In this document: piece by piece, positions 25,685 to 34,423 of the stretch
Numbering within the stretch: the stretch's first letter is position 1
How the letters are laid out: each line of letters opens with the position of its first letter
Origin: Kibdelosporangium aridum
GTDB taxonomy: Bacteria; Actinomycetota; Actinomycetes; Mycobacteriales; Pseudonocardiaceae
Direction: 5' to 3'
Length of the DNA: 64,000 nucleotides
NCBI RefSeq assembly: GCF_900176515.1
Contig: NZ_FWXV01000009.1
Location: 372,001-436,000 of the forward strand
Made by a program: the position numbers and the translations under genes
The notes under the pieces: model-generated
What the model was told of the DNA's origin: nothing
What the model saw: the letters and a program-made list of their open reading frames with translations, nothing else
The model's database searches: none

Positions 25685-26200
25685 ATGATCGTCGAACTCA
25701 GGCAGTACACCCTCAAGCCAGGTGCCCGTGACACGCTCGTCGACATCTTCGAGCGGCACTTCATCGACACCCAGGAGGCCGTCGGCATCACGCTGATCGG
25801 TCTGTTCTACGACCTCGACAACCCCGACAAGTTCGTGTGGCTCAGAGGTTTCCCCGACATGGACAGCCGCAAGGCCTCCCTGATCGCGTTCTACGAACAG
25901 GGTGAAGCCTGGAAGACGCACGGCCGCGCCGCGAACGCGACCATGCTCGACTCGGACGATGTCCTGCTGCTTGAGCCCATCGGTGATTTGCCACCGGCGT
26001 CGGCGTGCGGGCAGTACACCGCCGTGATCTCGCCGACGCCGGTGGATGTGGCGGAGCCGGTCATGCGCTTCAAACCTCTTGCCGCCCAGAACACCTACCC
26101 GCGTTTGCCGGTACGCGAGGACCAGATGTTCGTCACGGTGTTCGCTGGCGACGGTCAAGGGCTGAGGCTGAAGCCCACTGCTGCGTCCGCGATGCGGTAG
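25685..26200 (+). CDS. NIPSNAP-family protein
   Basis: A 171-residue ferredoxin-like-fold protein of the NIPSNAP family. It begins with the typical IVELRQYTLKPGARDTLVDIFE and contains FVWLRGFPDMDSRKASL. ATG 25685 is preferred over an upstream GTG because the family block starts there. Biochemical role is unknown; related proteins bind or modify small molecules. Not obviously linked to its neighbours. Confidence 0.85.
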   Translation: MIVELRQYTLKPGARDTLVDIFERHFIDTQEAVGITLIGLFYDLDNPDKFVWLRGFPDMDSRKASLIAFYEQGEAWKTHGRAANATMLDSDDVLLLEPIGDLPPASACGQYTAVISPTPVDVAEPVMRFKPLAAQNTYPRLPVREDQMFVTVFAGDGQGLRLKPTAASAMR

Positions 26201-26297
26201 GCCACGGATCCGGGTGCGGATTTCACCTGATCAAGAGCGTCGGGGGCACGACCAGGGGGCTGAAACCCGCGCCCGGATCCGGGCTGCGGTCAGTGTT

Positions 26298-26810
26298 CTA
26301 CCGGCGGGAACGCACCCGGTGCCACAAAGGAAGCACGTACCAGAAGAACACGAACCACGCCAAGGCGCCGCCGGCCAGCCACGAACCCGCATGCATGCCG
26401 AGCACGACGGTCAAGATGAGCAACAGAGCCGAGGTCAGCGCCAGCATCAGCAGGCCGAGCCCGCACAGCGCGAACCTGTTGGAATACCGGACCAGCTGTT
26501 CTTTCAGCCGTTGCCGGAACACCACGCGGTGGAAGGCCGCAGGCGCGATCAACAGCGCGTTGGACGCCGCGCCGAGCACCAGGCTGGCGACGTAGATATC
26601 GCGCTGGAAGTCCGTGAAGCTGGCGAACCGGGGCGTGAAGGCAACGGTCAGCAGGAACGCCAGCAGTAACTGCACCCCAGTCTGGGCAACACGCAGCTCT
26701 TGCAGGATCTCGCCGTAGTTGCGGTCGAGCCGCTGGATCCGGCTCTCGCCGCGCATGGCGAAGTTCCAGCGTTCGTGCTCGATGTCTTGGATGCTGTGTC
26801 GGGGTTGCAT
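26298..26810 (-). CDS. DUF6328 family membrane protein (intact copy)
   Basis: A 170-residue protein with four predicted membrane segments: VQLLLAFLLTVAFTPRF, DIYVASLVLGAASNALLIAP, CGLGLLMLALTSALLLILTVVLGM and WLAGGALAWFVFFWYVLP. The N-terminal block ERWNFAMRGESRIQRLDRNYGEILQELRVAQTG is what I recall of DUF6328. Function unknown. ATG 26810 lies just after a conserved dyad (26819-26846). A degraded tandem copy lies upstream on the same strand. Confidence 0.82.
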   Translation of the reverse strand: MQPRHSIQDIEHERWNFAMRGESRIQRLDRNYGEILQELRVAQTGVQLLLAFLLTVAFTPRFASFTDFQRDIYVASLVLGAASNALLIAPAAFHRVVFRQRLKEQLVRYSNRFALCGLGLLMLALTSALLLILTVVLGMHAGSWLAGGALAWFVFFWYVLPLWHRVRSRR

Positions 26811-26818
26811 GAATACAC

Positions 26819-26846
26819 GATGTCCCGAAGGTGAACGGGAGACATC
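26819..26846. promoter_or_regulatory. GATGTC-N16-GACATC dyad upstream of the intact DUF6328 gene
   Basis: Half sites at 26819-26824 and 26841-26846, 8 bp upstream of the start codon. The same arrangement with the same spacing is kept at the duplicated pseudogene (27591-27618). Operator or leader hairpin. Confidence 0.5.
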
Positions 26847-26914
26847 GGTCGACTGACGTAGATCGGAAACCGCGACAGCCGGACAAAGCCGAGGACGCGG
26901 CGGAACGCGAAGAA

Positions 26915-26940
26915 GCCCTGCTCGCGGCCGCGAGCAGGGC
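26915..26940 (-). terminator. Perfect 26-bp palindrome, probable terminator of the DUF6328 pseudogene
   Basis: GCCCTGCTCGCGG followed directly by CCGCGAGCAGGGC. On the minus strand TTCTTC follows. It separates the pseudogene from the intact copy, which argues against one transcript. Confidence 0.6.
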
Positions 26941-27093
26941 GAGGCGTGGGTGAGAACCTTGGGCCGTGGATCCGGATGCGGGTGCCACCCCGAAGTCACT
27001 GGGAACACCTCGTCGTAGCGTCGGGGGTTTCCATGTCGAGATGTTCGAAGCGAGGGGCTCAGGCTGGCACCCGCCCCGGATCCGCGACTTTCC

Positions 27094-27582
27094 TCATCGG
27101 CGGGTTCGTACCCTGCTCCGCAACGGCAGCAGGTACCAAACGAACACGAACCACGCCAACGCGCCGCCTGCCAGCCATGAGCCGACGTGCAAGCCGAGCA
27201 CGACGGTCACGAGCAGCAGCAGTGCCGACGTCAACGCCAGCATCAGCTGGCCAAGCCCGGACAGCGCGAATCTGGTGGAATATCGGGCAAGGTGATCTTT
27301 CACCCGGCGCTGGAACACCGCCTGGTGAAAGGCTGCCGGGGCCTTCGGCGCCGCGCTGGCTGCCGGGCAGCGACGTGGACGTCGCGCGGCAAGCCGGTGA
27401 GGCTGGAGAATCTCGGGGTGAAGGCCACCGTCAGCGGGAACGCGAGTAACGACTGCACCCCGGTCCGCGCCACGCGGAGCTTTCGCGGGATCCTCGCGGT
27501 GGTTCCGGCCGAGCCACTGGATCCTGCTTCCTGCTCGTACGGCGAGGTTCCAGCGGTCGTGTTCGCCGAGGTCGCGGTGCAT
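27094..27582 (-). pseudogene. Frameshifted tandem copy of the DUF6328 gene
   Basis: Aligned with the intact neighbour, the N-terminal RWNLAVRAGSRIQWLGRNH and the C-terminal KDHLARYSTRFALSGLGQLMLALTSALLL stay in one frame, but the middle (LRVARTGVQSLLAFPLTVAFTPRFSS) reads in another frame. At least two compensating frameshifts have therefore destroyed the second membrane region (roughly 27320-27510). The upstream 61 bp are also duplicated (52 of 61 identical). This is a tandem duplication that has decayed; a sequencing error is possible but two shifts make it less likely. Confidence 0.75.
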
Positions 27583-27590
27583 GAATGCAT

Positions 27591-27618
27591 GATGTCTCGA
27601 ATATGAACGAGAGACATC
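27591..27618. promoter_or_regulatory. GATGTC-N16-GACATC dyad upstream of the DUF6328 pseudogene
   Basis: Half sites extend here to GATGTCTC and GAGACATC, a perfect 8-bp dyad. It is part of the duplicated 5' region shared with 26819-26846. Confidence 0.5.
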
Positions 27619-27647
27619 GGTCAGTTGACGTAGATCGGAAGAAGGGG

Positions 27648-27691
27648 GCGGAGCGGCCCCGGGTGTGGGGGCAGGCCCGAAGCCGCTCCGC
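27648..27691 (-). terminator. Terminator of the S8 peptidase gene
   Basis: Perfect 10-bp arms GCGGAGCGGC (27648-27657) and GCCGCTCCGC (27682-27691) with a GC-rich inner hairpin, 11 bp beyond the peptidase stop at 27703. Confidence 0.65.
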
Positions 27692-27702
27692 GGGTGAACA
27701 GG

Positions 27703-30700
27703 TCAGTTGAGCTTGTACGCGTTGATGATCGTCTGCTCGACGGTGTTGCCTGCCCGGTCGGTCGCCTTGGCCCGCAACGACACCGAGGTGGCGTCGTTCG
27801 GGTGCTGGACGATGGCGAACACGTTCGCCACGACTGTCGCCGCAGTCCACGTCTGGCCGCCGTCGAACGACGCCTCGACAGTCAGCGACTTGGGCACCGT
27901 GCCCTGTCCGCTGTTCTGCGCCTGCACGGACACCGGCACGATGAACGACTCACCCGCCGGGGCGGAGTTCGTCGCGTCCAACGCGGGCGTGTACCGCACG
28001 GTGGACAACGGCAGCCGGACCGGGTCCGCACCCGCCGGGCCGGACCGGAAGGTCCACGCACCGCGGACCGTCGTGGACACGTCCGAGACGCCACTGCGGA
28101 TCGCCTCAGCGGTCAGTGTGTACGTGCCCGTGTCGGCGGGGACGTCGAACTGGCCGTACGCCGGGTTCGGCGACTCGCCGATCTTTTTGCCGTCGCGGTA
28201 AAGCACGGTCGACCCCTTGTCCACAAGGGACGAACCGGCGTTGCCGGAGGCGTCACCGAACAGCGGGATGTTGACCGAGATCTTGTTCTCCGTGCGGGTG
28301 ACGTACTGGTTCGGGAACCGCGTCTGCGGCATCACCGGGGCGAACACGCCACGGTTGTACGACTCCTCGTACGTCCTCCCGCCCTGGAACACCTTCACCG
28401 GGCTGGCCAGCTGTGCCTCAAGGGTCCGGCCGTCCGCACTCAGCTGGTACAGACCGGGGCTCCAGGCCGCATCCTCGGTCGTGTAGTACTCGTTGCGTTC
28501 CCCAGGCAGTTTCACCGGCAGCAAGACCGCCCAAGCGCCTGGGCCAGTACCGAACTTCGGGTACGGGAACGCGTACCGCAGGCCCGACTTGCCCGGCACG
28601 GTCGCCCCGAAGGTGCCGTGCACGTGCGCGAGAGTCTCCTTCTTCACCGCCTTGGTGAAGCCGGTCGGCATGGAACCGTGTTGGTAGAAGGCCAACCCGT
28701 AGTAGTCACCAGCTGGCGTGTCCCACTGGGTGTTGATCTGGGTCAGCAGTTCCTGCGGGGAGAGTTCGGGACCGACGTGCGCGGTGTGCAGCGTGCTCAG
28801 GTCTCCGCCGAAGAGCACCCAGCCGAAGCCGAAGCTGGTCTTGCCCGCGATCCGTTGGTACGTCACGTCGGCGAGCCGCATCAGCGACGCCGGATCCACC
28901 GGTGTCACCTTGGTCGGCTTGGTACGCCGGAAGTCCAGGTCGATCGTGGTGTCCTCGGTCAGCGTGAACGCCGGGAACGCCAGCCAGTTGATGGCCTGCT
29001 GGCCGACCAGCGAACTGTCGACCGCGTAGCTGCCCTTGGGCAAACGCAGTGACGGGCTGCCGTCCGGATCGAACGCCGAGGTGTACTTCCCGGAGTCCAA
29101 GCCGAACAGTGCGGTGCGGTAGCCCGTCGCGGGCGCGCCGTCCAGTCCGATGTGGTTGATGGTCAGCGTGTAGCTCTCCGGCTCGCGGTTGATCGCCACC
29201 GGCGTGTTGACCGTGAGGTCACCCGCGGTCGCGGTCAGCGTTCCGGAGTAGATGCCGTCCAGCGCTTCGAGCTTGGTGTTGCCGGTGATGGTCACCGTGG
29301 CCTCGCCACCGGCGGGCACGGTCACCTTGGCGGGGGAGGCGGTCAGCAGACCGGCTGGCGCGGCTTTGCCGTCCGGGCCGAGCGCGTTGACCGTGACGTC
29401 GAACGTGACGTCCGTCTTGCCTGTGTTGCGGTAGGTCAGGCCCTTGTTGACGGGCTGGTCGTCGTCGTGCGGCCACAGTTGCGTGCCGAGGCTGATGCTG
29501 GTCGGCGTGGTCGTCACGGCCTGCGTGACCGCCTTGGCCACGTCGATCCGGCCGGATCCCTGCTGGAACGCGTTGAGCTTGCCGTTCGGCTTCGCGGACG
29601 CGGTCAGCGTCGCCTTGATCTGCTCGCCGGACCAGTCCGGGTGCACCTGCGCGAGCAGGGCTGCGGCACCGGCGACGTGCGGCGTGGCCATGGATGTGCC
29701 GGACGCGGCGACGTAACCGTCGGCGACTGGCGTGCCCATCTGACCGTTGGCGGCCTTCGCCGCCGCGATGTTGACGCCGGGTGCGGTGACGTCCGGCTTG
29801 ATCGCCGCGTCACCGATACGCGGGCCACGGCTGGAGAACGGGGCCAGGGTCTCGTCGCGGTCGACAGCGCCGACGGTCAGCGCGGCGTCCGCGCTACCTG
29901 GCGAGCCAACTGTCTCCTCCCTGGGACCGCTGTTGCCCGCGGCGATGACGAACAGCGTGCCGTGCTTGGCCGACAACGTGTTCACGGCTTCTTCGAGCGG
30001 GTCGATGTCCGGTGTGTCTCCGCCGCCGAGGCTCAGGTTGACGACCTTGGCGCCCTGTTCGACCGCCCACTGCATGCCGCCGATGATCCAGGAGTCGTAG
30101 CCGTAGCCGCCGTCGGCGAGTACCTTGCCGTCAATGATGTTGGCGCCGTACGCGACACCCTTGTACTTGCCGTTCGCCTTGGCGCCAGTGCCCGCGATTG
30201 TCGACGCGACGTGCGTACCGTGCCCGTAGCGGTCGACGGCGTCGGGGGAGTCGCTGAAGTTCTTCTCGGCGACCTCGCGCGTCGCCAGGTCTGGGTGCGT
30301 CTGATCGACGCCGGTGTCCAGCACGGCGACCTTCACGCCCTCGCCGGTGAACCCAGCGTCCCAAGCGGCAGGGGCGCCGATCTGCGCGGTGCTGCGGTCC
30401 AGCGAGGCTTTGCGCTTGCCGTCGAGCCAGACCTTCTTCACGGTCGCGCCGGTCAGCGACTGCCACGCGGCGCCGCCCTTGGTCGCCGTGACCGCGGATG
30501 CGTTGATCGCGGCCAGGTTCGCCGTTGTGGTGGCACCCGCGATGCTCGCGCCCGGCGCGTGGCTCACGATCAACGGCAGGGTGTTGTTCCGTTCGCCGTC
30601 GCGGTAGTCCGACTCGGACAGCAGGGTCACGTCGAACAGGCGCTCGTCCACACGCCCTTGCGCGATAAGGGAAACAGCGTCCTGCGGGACGACGTAGTGG

Positions 30701-30942
30701 TGACCGTCGCGTTTGTACGTCGAGAATGCGAGTTTCTCCCGGCCTTTGCCGGGAATGATGGCGTGCACGCTGTACGCGTCCTCGACCATGACAACTCGGT
30801 CGCCCGTGATAAGTGTGACCGACCGGCCGTTGGGCTGAGCTACCGGCGCCGCACTGGCCACTTGTGCCGTGCTGAGCGCCACCCCCAGAACGAGAGCCCC
30901 GACGCAGATACGTCTAGCGGCTCGTCTCTTGGCTGAATGCAC
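27703..30942 (-). CDS. Secreted subtilisin-like serine protease (S8)
   Basis: A 1079-residue secreted subtilase. GTG 30942 has GGGAGG upstream and starts a signal peptide cut near ASA-AP (about residue 31). A prodomain runs to about 190. The catalytic triad is Asp209 (VAVLDTGVD), His244 (YGHGTHVAS) and Ser417 (SGTSMATPHVAG), with the oxyanion Asn337 in AAGNSGP. The remaining 600 residues are beta-rich repeats typical of large actinomycete subtilases. It lies downstream of the MNIO operon on the same strand with its own 169-bp upstream region. Confidence 0.96.
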   Translation of the reverse strand: MHSAKRRAARRICVGALVLGVALSTAQVASAAPVAQPNGRSVTLITGDRVVMVEDAYSVHAIIPGKGREKLAFSTYKRDGHHYVVPQDAVSLIAQGRVDERLFDVTLLSESDYRDGERNNTLPLIVSHAPGASIAGATTTANLAAINASAVTATKGGAAWQSLTGATVKKVWLDGKRKASLDRSTAQIGAPAAWDAGFTGEGVKVAVLDTGVDQTHPDLATREVAEKNFSDSPDAVDRYGHGTHVASTIAGTGAKANGKYKGVAYGANIIDGKVLADGGYGYDSWIIGGMQWAVEQGAKVVNLSLGGGDTPDIDPLEEAVNTLSAKHGTLFVIAAGNSGPREETVGSPGSADAALTVGAVDRDETLAPFSSRGPRIGDAAIKPDVTAPGVNIAAAKAANGQMGTPVADGYVAASGTSMATPHVAGAAALLAQVHPDWSGEQIKATLTASAKPNGKLNAFQQGSGRIDVAKAVTQAVTTTPTSISLGTQLWPHDDDQPVNKGLTYRNTGKTDVTFDVTVNALGPDGKAAPAGLLTASPAKVTVPAGGEATVTITGNTKLEALDGIYSGTLTATAGDLTVNTPVAINREPESYTLTINHIGLDGAPATGYRTALFGLDSGKYTSAFDPDGSPSLRLPKGSYAVDSSLVGQQAINWLAFPAFTLTEDTTIDLDFRRTKPTKVTPVDPASLMRLADVTYQRIAGKTSFGFGWVLFGGDLSTLHTAHVGPELSPQELLTQINTQWDTPAGDYYGLAFYQHGSMPTGFTKAVKKETLAHVHGTFGATVPGKSGLRYAFPYPKFGTGPGAWAVLLPVKLPGERNEYYTTEDAAWSPGLYQLSADGRTLEAQLASPVKVFQGGRTYEESYNRGVFAPVMPQTRFPNQYVTRTENKISVNIPLFGDASGNAGSSLVDKGSTVLYRDGKKIGESPNPAYGQFDVPADTGTYTLTAEAIRSGVSDVSTTVRGAWTFRSGPAGADPVRLPLSTVRYTPALDATNSAPAGESFIVPVSVQAQNSGQGTVPKSLTVEASFDGGQTWTAATVVANVFAIVQHPNDATSVSLRAKATDRAGNTVEQTIINAYKLN

Positions 30943-31005
30943 CTGAAAAACCTCCCGATCGGTTTTCTGCGCACGCCCCAGACATCGACGGTATGGAGTC
31001 GATGA

Positions 31006-31020
31006 ACCACTGTCAGTGGT
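31006..31020. promoter_or_regulatory. Inverted repeat in the S8 peptidase promoter region
   Basis: ACCACTG-T-CAGTGGT, perfect 7-bp arms, 64 bp upstream of the peptidase GTG. A second short dyad (ATCGAC, 8 bp, GTCGAT at 30984-31003) lies between. Possible operator. Confidence 0.4.
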
Positions 31021-31111
31021 CACCGCAAGCTATCGGGACCACCATGGGGTGACAAGTCCTCGACAGGACAATCTCGAAAGTAAATTTCCCCAGCGAGAGA
31101 TCACCGGGTGT

Positions 31112-31621
31112 TTACGGACGTTCGCTGACCGTCCCATCGGGGGACACCAGTACGCCACCTTGCGGTGTGCCGCCTCCGCAGTCCGGACCAGACGGATAGC
31201 GGACTTTCGGGCTGACCGTCAGCCGTGGCGCGCCGATCTCGGCACGGGCTGGATCGATCAACCGCAGCGTGACCTCGACCGGTCCGGCGGGCAGTTCCGG
31301 CAGGTCGGCAAAGGAGTTCTTGCCACCGGTCGGTTCCATTCGCGCACCGCACGCGGTGTCCGGGCCGGTTGGCGTGCACGGCAGCGCGCTGGCAGCGGTC
31401 GACGGGTACAGCTCAAGGTCTTTGTCCTGGCACGAACCGTTCCAGCATGCGGTCAGCCGGGCCGAGCCGACCTTCGGCGCGTAGGCCGGGTCGATGTCCA
31501 GCGAGATGCCCTTCCGGATCGCCGCACCGCTGCACGGCACGCCGGCGCCCTGCAGCGTGGACCCGCATCCGGTCAGGACGGTGCAGGCAAGGGCGAGCGC
31601 GGCGGTGAGATTCCGGTTCAC
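31112..31621 (-). CDS. Lipoprotein, last gene of the MNIO/TIGR04222 operon
   Basis: A 169-residue lipoprotein of no family I recognise. GTG 31621 starts a short leader NRNLTAALALACTVLTGC, with lipobox LTGC. The mature part is Cys-rich (GVPCSGAAI, LTACWNGSCQDK, SALPCTPTG, DTACGAR, GPDCGGG) and likely a disulfide-bonded beta fold. It begins 16 bp after the SCO6045-like gene and is therefore probably cotranscribed with the MNIO enzyme; a link to the modified membrane proteins is inference. Confidence 0.78.
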   Translation of the reverse strand: MNRNLTAALALACTVLTGCGSTLQGAGVPCSGAAIRKGISLDIDPAYAPKVGSARLTACWNGSCQDKDLELYPSTAASALPCTPTGPDTACGARMEPTGGKNSFADLPELPAGPVEVTLRLIDPARAEIGAPRLTVSPKVRYPSGPDCGGGTPQGGVLVSPDGTVSERP

Positions 31622-31637
31622 GTTTCTTGGACGTGCG

Positions 31638-31988
31638 TCACCGGTTTTTCGTTGCACGCCTTCGCTGCCACCACCGCACCTTCGGCAGATGTCCTTCAGC
31701 CCGCAACCATTCCACGAACGCCCACGCGTCATCGCGCATCCGTGAACCGTCCTTGCGGGGATGCGCCTTGGCGTACTCGGTGAACAGCGGGACAAATCTG
31801 TCTTCGAGGTCCGCGCACACGTCCGGCTCGATCATCGCCACGATCTGCCGCCGTTTCGACCGCAGTGCCTTGGCTTCGACTTCCAGTCGTCGCGGATCAA
31901 ATCCCGGTGGCGGTGGGCCTTCTGCCAGCAAGGCATGCAGCAATTGTGCTTGCTGCTCGGCGAGACGGTCTCGTTGCGGCTGTGTCAT
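31638..31988 (-). CDS. SCO6045-like partner protein of the MNIO enzyme
   Basis: A 116-residue, highly charged soluble protein (QPQRDRLAEQQAQLLHALLAEGPPPPGFDPRRLEV; AWAFVEWLRAEGHLPKVRW). It resembles the C-terminal domain family named after Streptomyces coelicolor SCO6045, as I recall. It overlaps the MNIO gene by 4 bp (ATGA). In known MNIO systems a small partner (such as MbnC, TglI or BufC/HvfC) presents the substrate to the enzyme; by position this protein is the candidate for that role here. Confidence 0.78.
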   Translation of the reverse strand: MTQPQRDRLAEQQAQLLHALLAEGPPPPGFDPRRLEVEAKALRSKRRQIVAMIEPDVCADLEDRFVPLFTEYAKAHPRKDGSRMRDDAWAFVEWLRAEGHLPKVRWWQRRRATKNR

Positions 31989-32779
31989 AGCCGTTCCCGG
32001 ATCGCCTGCAGCTCGGCGGCAAGGTCCGCGTCGGACGGGTAGTCACCGTCGCGCTCCAGCAGGACGCCCGGCGGCTTGGTGCGTTTCACCAACTCCGCCA
32101 ACAGGTCCAGTACCTCCGGCAGCACTGGGTGCGTGTGCGTGTCGTGGTAAACGCCGTTGTGTTCCTCGCCGCCCGCGACATGCACGTAAGCCACACGTTC
32201 CAGTGGCAGTTCGTCGAGGAGCTTGACTGGATCCTGGTTCAGGTTGCGGGCATTGGCATACATGTTCGCAACGTCCACAAGCAACAGGCAGTCCGTCCGC
32301 TCGGTCAGCTCGCCGAGGAACTGCGCCTCGGTCAGCTCGACGTCCGGCCACTCCAGCAAGGCCGCGATGTTCTCCAGCGCGAACGGCACATCCAGGTTCG
32401 CCTGCACGGTTTTCACATTGGCGACAAGCACGTCCAACGCTTCTCTGGTCCGCGGCACCGGCATCAGGTGCCCGGAGTCCAAGCCGCCCGCCCGTACGAA
32501 GCAGACGTGGTCGCTCGCGACCGGCGCGTCCAACACGTCGGCGAGCCTGGCCAGGTGCTCGACCCGTTTCATGTCAACGGGTTGTGCGCCACCGACGGAC
32601 AACGACACCGCGTGCGGCAGCACTGGCAGACCGCGTTCCCTCAGCAGCACAACGGATTCCGGTAGCCGGTCCGGGTTCAGGTTCTCCGCGACGACCTCGA
32701 CGAAGTCCACGCCAGGCAGCCGTTCCACGGTGATGTCGATCTCCGAGCGCCAGCCGATGCCCACTCCGAGAGCGTCCAT
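31985..32779 (-). CDS. MNIO-family (DUF692) multinuclear iron oxidative enzyme
   Basis: A 264-residue DUF692 TIM-barrel enzyme. The family (MbnB, TglH, ChrH) uses two or three iron ions and O2 to modify cysteine residues of ribosomal peptides. Putative metal ligands are all visible: His56 (LPHAVSL), Asp90-His91 (ASDHVCF), Glu136-Asn137 (FALENIAA), Asp169 and Asn172 (LVDVANMYANA), His200 (AYVHVAGG), Asp213, His215 and His217 (HDTHTHPV) and Glu242 (LLERDGD). ATG 32779 has GGGAGGGG upstream, overlapping the end of the preceding TIGR04222 gene. Confidence 0.93.
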   Translation of the reverse strand: MDALGVGIGWRSEIDITVERLPGVDFVEVVAENLNPDRLPESVVLLRERGLPVLPHAVSLSVGGAQPVDMKRVEHLARLADVLDAPVASDHVCFVRAGGLDSGHLMPVPRTREALDVLVANVKTVQANLDVPFALENIAALLEWPDVELTEAQFLGELTERTDCLLLVDVANMYANARNLNQDPVKLLDELPLERVAYVHVAGGEEHNGVYHDTHTHPVLPEVLDLLAELVKRTKPPGVLLERDGDYPSDADLAAELQAIRERL

Positions 32780-32782
32780 TCG

Positions 32783-33508
32783 CTACACCCCTCCCGAACC
32801 GCACCCGATGCCGCTGGACCAAGGGCTGTCCTTGTCGATCACCTTGCTTCGCAATGCCTTGGCGGCGACAGGGCCAGGGTAGTTCGCGAGCCCGCCCAAC
32901 GCGACCAGAGTCGCCGCGTCTGTGCCTTCGGTGGTCTTGATCACGTACCTCCCGGCTGTGGTCCGCTTTATCTCATAAGGCATCCAGCGTTGCGGAACCA
33001 ACGCGGCAATGAGCACCACGAAGGTGACGACCAGCAGCAGTGGGTCGAACAGGACCACGCCGAGCGCAGCGGCCACGATCAACGGTGACGCTGCCTTGAG
33101 CAGGTGGATGGGCGTGAGGCGGAGCAGCAATCCGCGCTGCGCCAACGACATCTCTGCCTGTTTGATCGCATCATGGTGCTGCAGCGTGACTTTCAGGCGG
33201 TTGATTGTAGTGCCCGCCTCGACCCTGCCGAGGATCACCCGTTCCAGTTCCGTGCGTGGCTTGACGTTGCGGCGACTGCCGAGACTGAGCACACCCTCGC
33301 GGCCGATCCGGATCGCCTTGCGCTCCGAGAGGGTCACGATGCTGGTCTCGACCATCCGCTGCCAGCCCGCCTGGAGGAAGGCAACGTCCTCAACGGTCGG
33401 GCTGAGGCCGGCCAACGGCACGTCGACCGACCTCAACCGGGCTCGTAGCACCAGTGTCGCGATGGTCGCGATCACCACCACGCCCAAGTGCAGCCAGAAC
33501 TCTGTCAC
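32783..33508 (-). CDS. TIGR04222-type membrane protein A
   Basis: A 241-residue membrane protein: N-terminal helix (LHLGVVVIATIATLVLRARL), a cytosolic winged-helix-like part (SPTVEDVAFLQAGWQRMVETSIVTLSERKAI), two central helices (IHLLKAASPLIVAAALGVVLF, LLLVVTFVVLIAALVP) and a short C-terminal tail SSGIGCGSGGV with a single Cys. GTG 33508 follows the stop of gene B with no gap, so translation is coupled. Candidate substrate of the adjacent MNIO enzyme. Assignment to TIGR04222 is from layout and tail composition. Confidence 0.84.
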   Translation of the reverse strand: MTEFWLHLGVVVIATIATLVLRARLRSVDVPLAGLSPTVEDVAFLQAGWQRMVETSIVTLSERKAIRIGREGVLSLGSRRNVKPRTELERVILGRVEAGTTINRLKVTLQHHDAIKQAEMSLAQRGLLLRLTPIHLLKAASPLIVAAALGVVLFDPLLLVVTFVVLIAALVPQRWMPYEIKRTTAGRYVIKTTEGTDAATLVALGGLANYPGPVAAKALRSKVIDKDSPWSSGIGCGSGGV

Positions 33509-34399
33509 TCAGGAGCCTCCGCCACCACAACCACCGCCGCCTCCTCCTCCGCAGCTGCTACCTCCGCCGCCACCGGAACTATCGCCGCCACCGCCGCCGA
33601 AGAAGCCGTACGTCGCAACGCTGGTCCCGGCGTACGCCGAGCCGCGGCTGCGGGATGACCGCACCCGCCGCGGCTCTTGAAGAAGCCGGGAGATCGTCAC
33701 GTCCGGGTAGCCCCGCATCCCGTGCCTGGCCACTGCGGTCGCTGCCGCTTCGACCGCGTTGCCCCGCTCATCGAGGGCCTGCCTGCCCGCGCGGGTCGGA
33801 CCGGCCTTGATCTCCCGCATCGCGAACAGAGTCGCGATGACGGTCAGGATCAGCAATCCGGTCAGGTAACCCACCGGGAAGCCGAGGTTGATGCCGTTGA
33901 TCCACCGCGCGATGCCGATCACCAGGAGCGCGACCAACGGCAGCGCGGCGACGAAAACTTGGCGGCGGCTGCTGCCGTAGTAGTACAGGCCTTTGTCCGC
34001 GAGGGACGTGCTGATGGCCTCGTACTCGGGCAGGTTGGTCATGGACGCCAGGTGGTAGTGCAGCGGCCGTCCCTGCCGCTTGGTGATCCGGTTGACCAAC
34101 CGCTCCTCCAGCACCGACTCCGGCCTGGCCGTGGTGTCGCTGACCGGATACAGCAACCCGTTGCGCTGCACGCGGATCACGTTGCGCTCCACCAGGTTCG
34201 CCAGCGCCGACTCGACGACGCGGACCCAGCCGCCCGACAGGAAGGCGGTCTCGTCGACCGTCAGCGGCTCGTGCGATCGCTGGGTGGACGCCGAGCGGAT
34301 CCGCCTGCGCAGCAGCACAGTCACGACTCCCGCGACCAGCAGGCCACCGATGTACAGCCACAGGAATTCCGGACCGGACAGGCCCCAAGGGTTTTCCAT
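33509..34399 (-). CDS. TIGR04222-type membrane protein B with poly-Gly/Cys tail
   Basis: A 296-residue paralogue of proteins A and C: N-terminal helix (LWLYIGGLLVAGVVTVLL), VDETAFLSGGWVRVVESALANLVERNVI, and two central helices. The last 30 or so residues are almost only Gly and Ser with two cysteines (GGGGSSCGGGGGGGCGGGGS), coded by 33512-33610. Such low-complexity Gly/Cys ends are what defines the TIGR04222 set as I recall it. A strong ribosome site (AGAGGGGAGAGG) precedes ATG 34399, just after the hairpin at 34424. Confidence 0.87.
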   Translation of the reverse strand: MENPWGLSGPEFLWLYIGGLLVAGVVTVLLRRRIRSASTQRSHEPLTVDETAFLSGGWVRVVESALANLVERNVIRVQRNGLLYPVSDTTARPESVLEERLVNRITKRQGRPLHYHLASMTNLPEYEAISTSLADKGLYYYGSSRRQVFVAALPLVALLVIGIARWINGINLGFPVGYLTGLLILTVIATLFAMREIKAGPTRAGRQALDERGNAVEAAATAVARHGMRGYPDVTISRLLQEPRRVRSSRSRGSAYAGTSVATYGFFGGGGGDSSGGGGGSSCGGGGGGGCGGGGS

Positions 34400-34423
34400 G
34401 ACCCTCTCCCCTCTTGTGTGTAC

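Noticed and set aside
29152..30936. A 594-codon open frame opposite the S8 peptidase
   Set aside because: Arg/Val-rich frame typical of the antisense strand in high-GC genes; the peptidase motifs are on the other strand.
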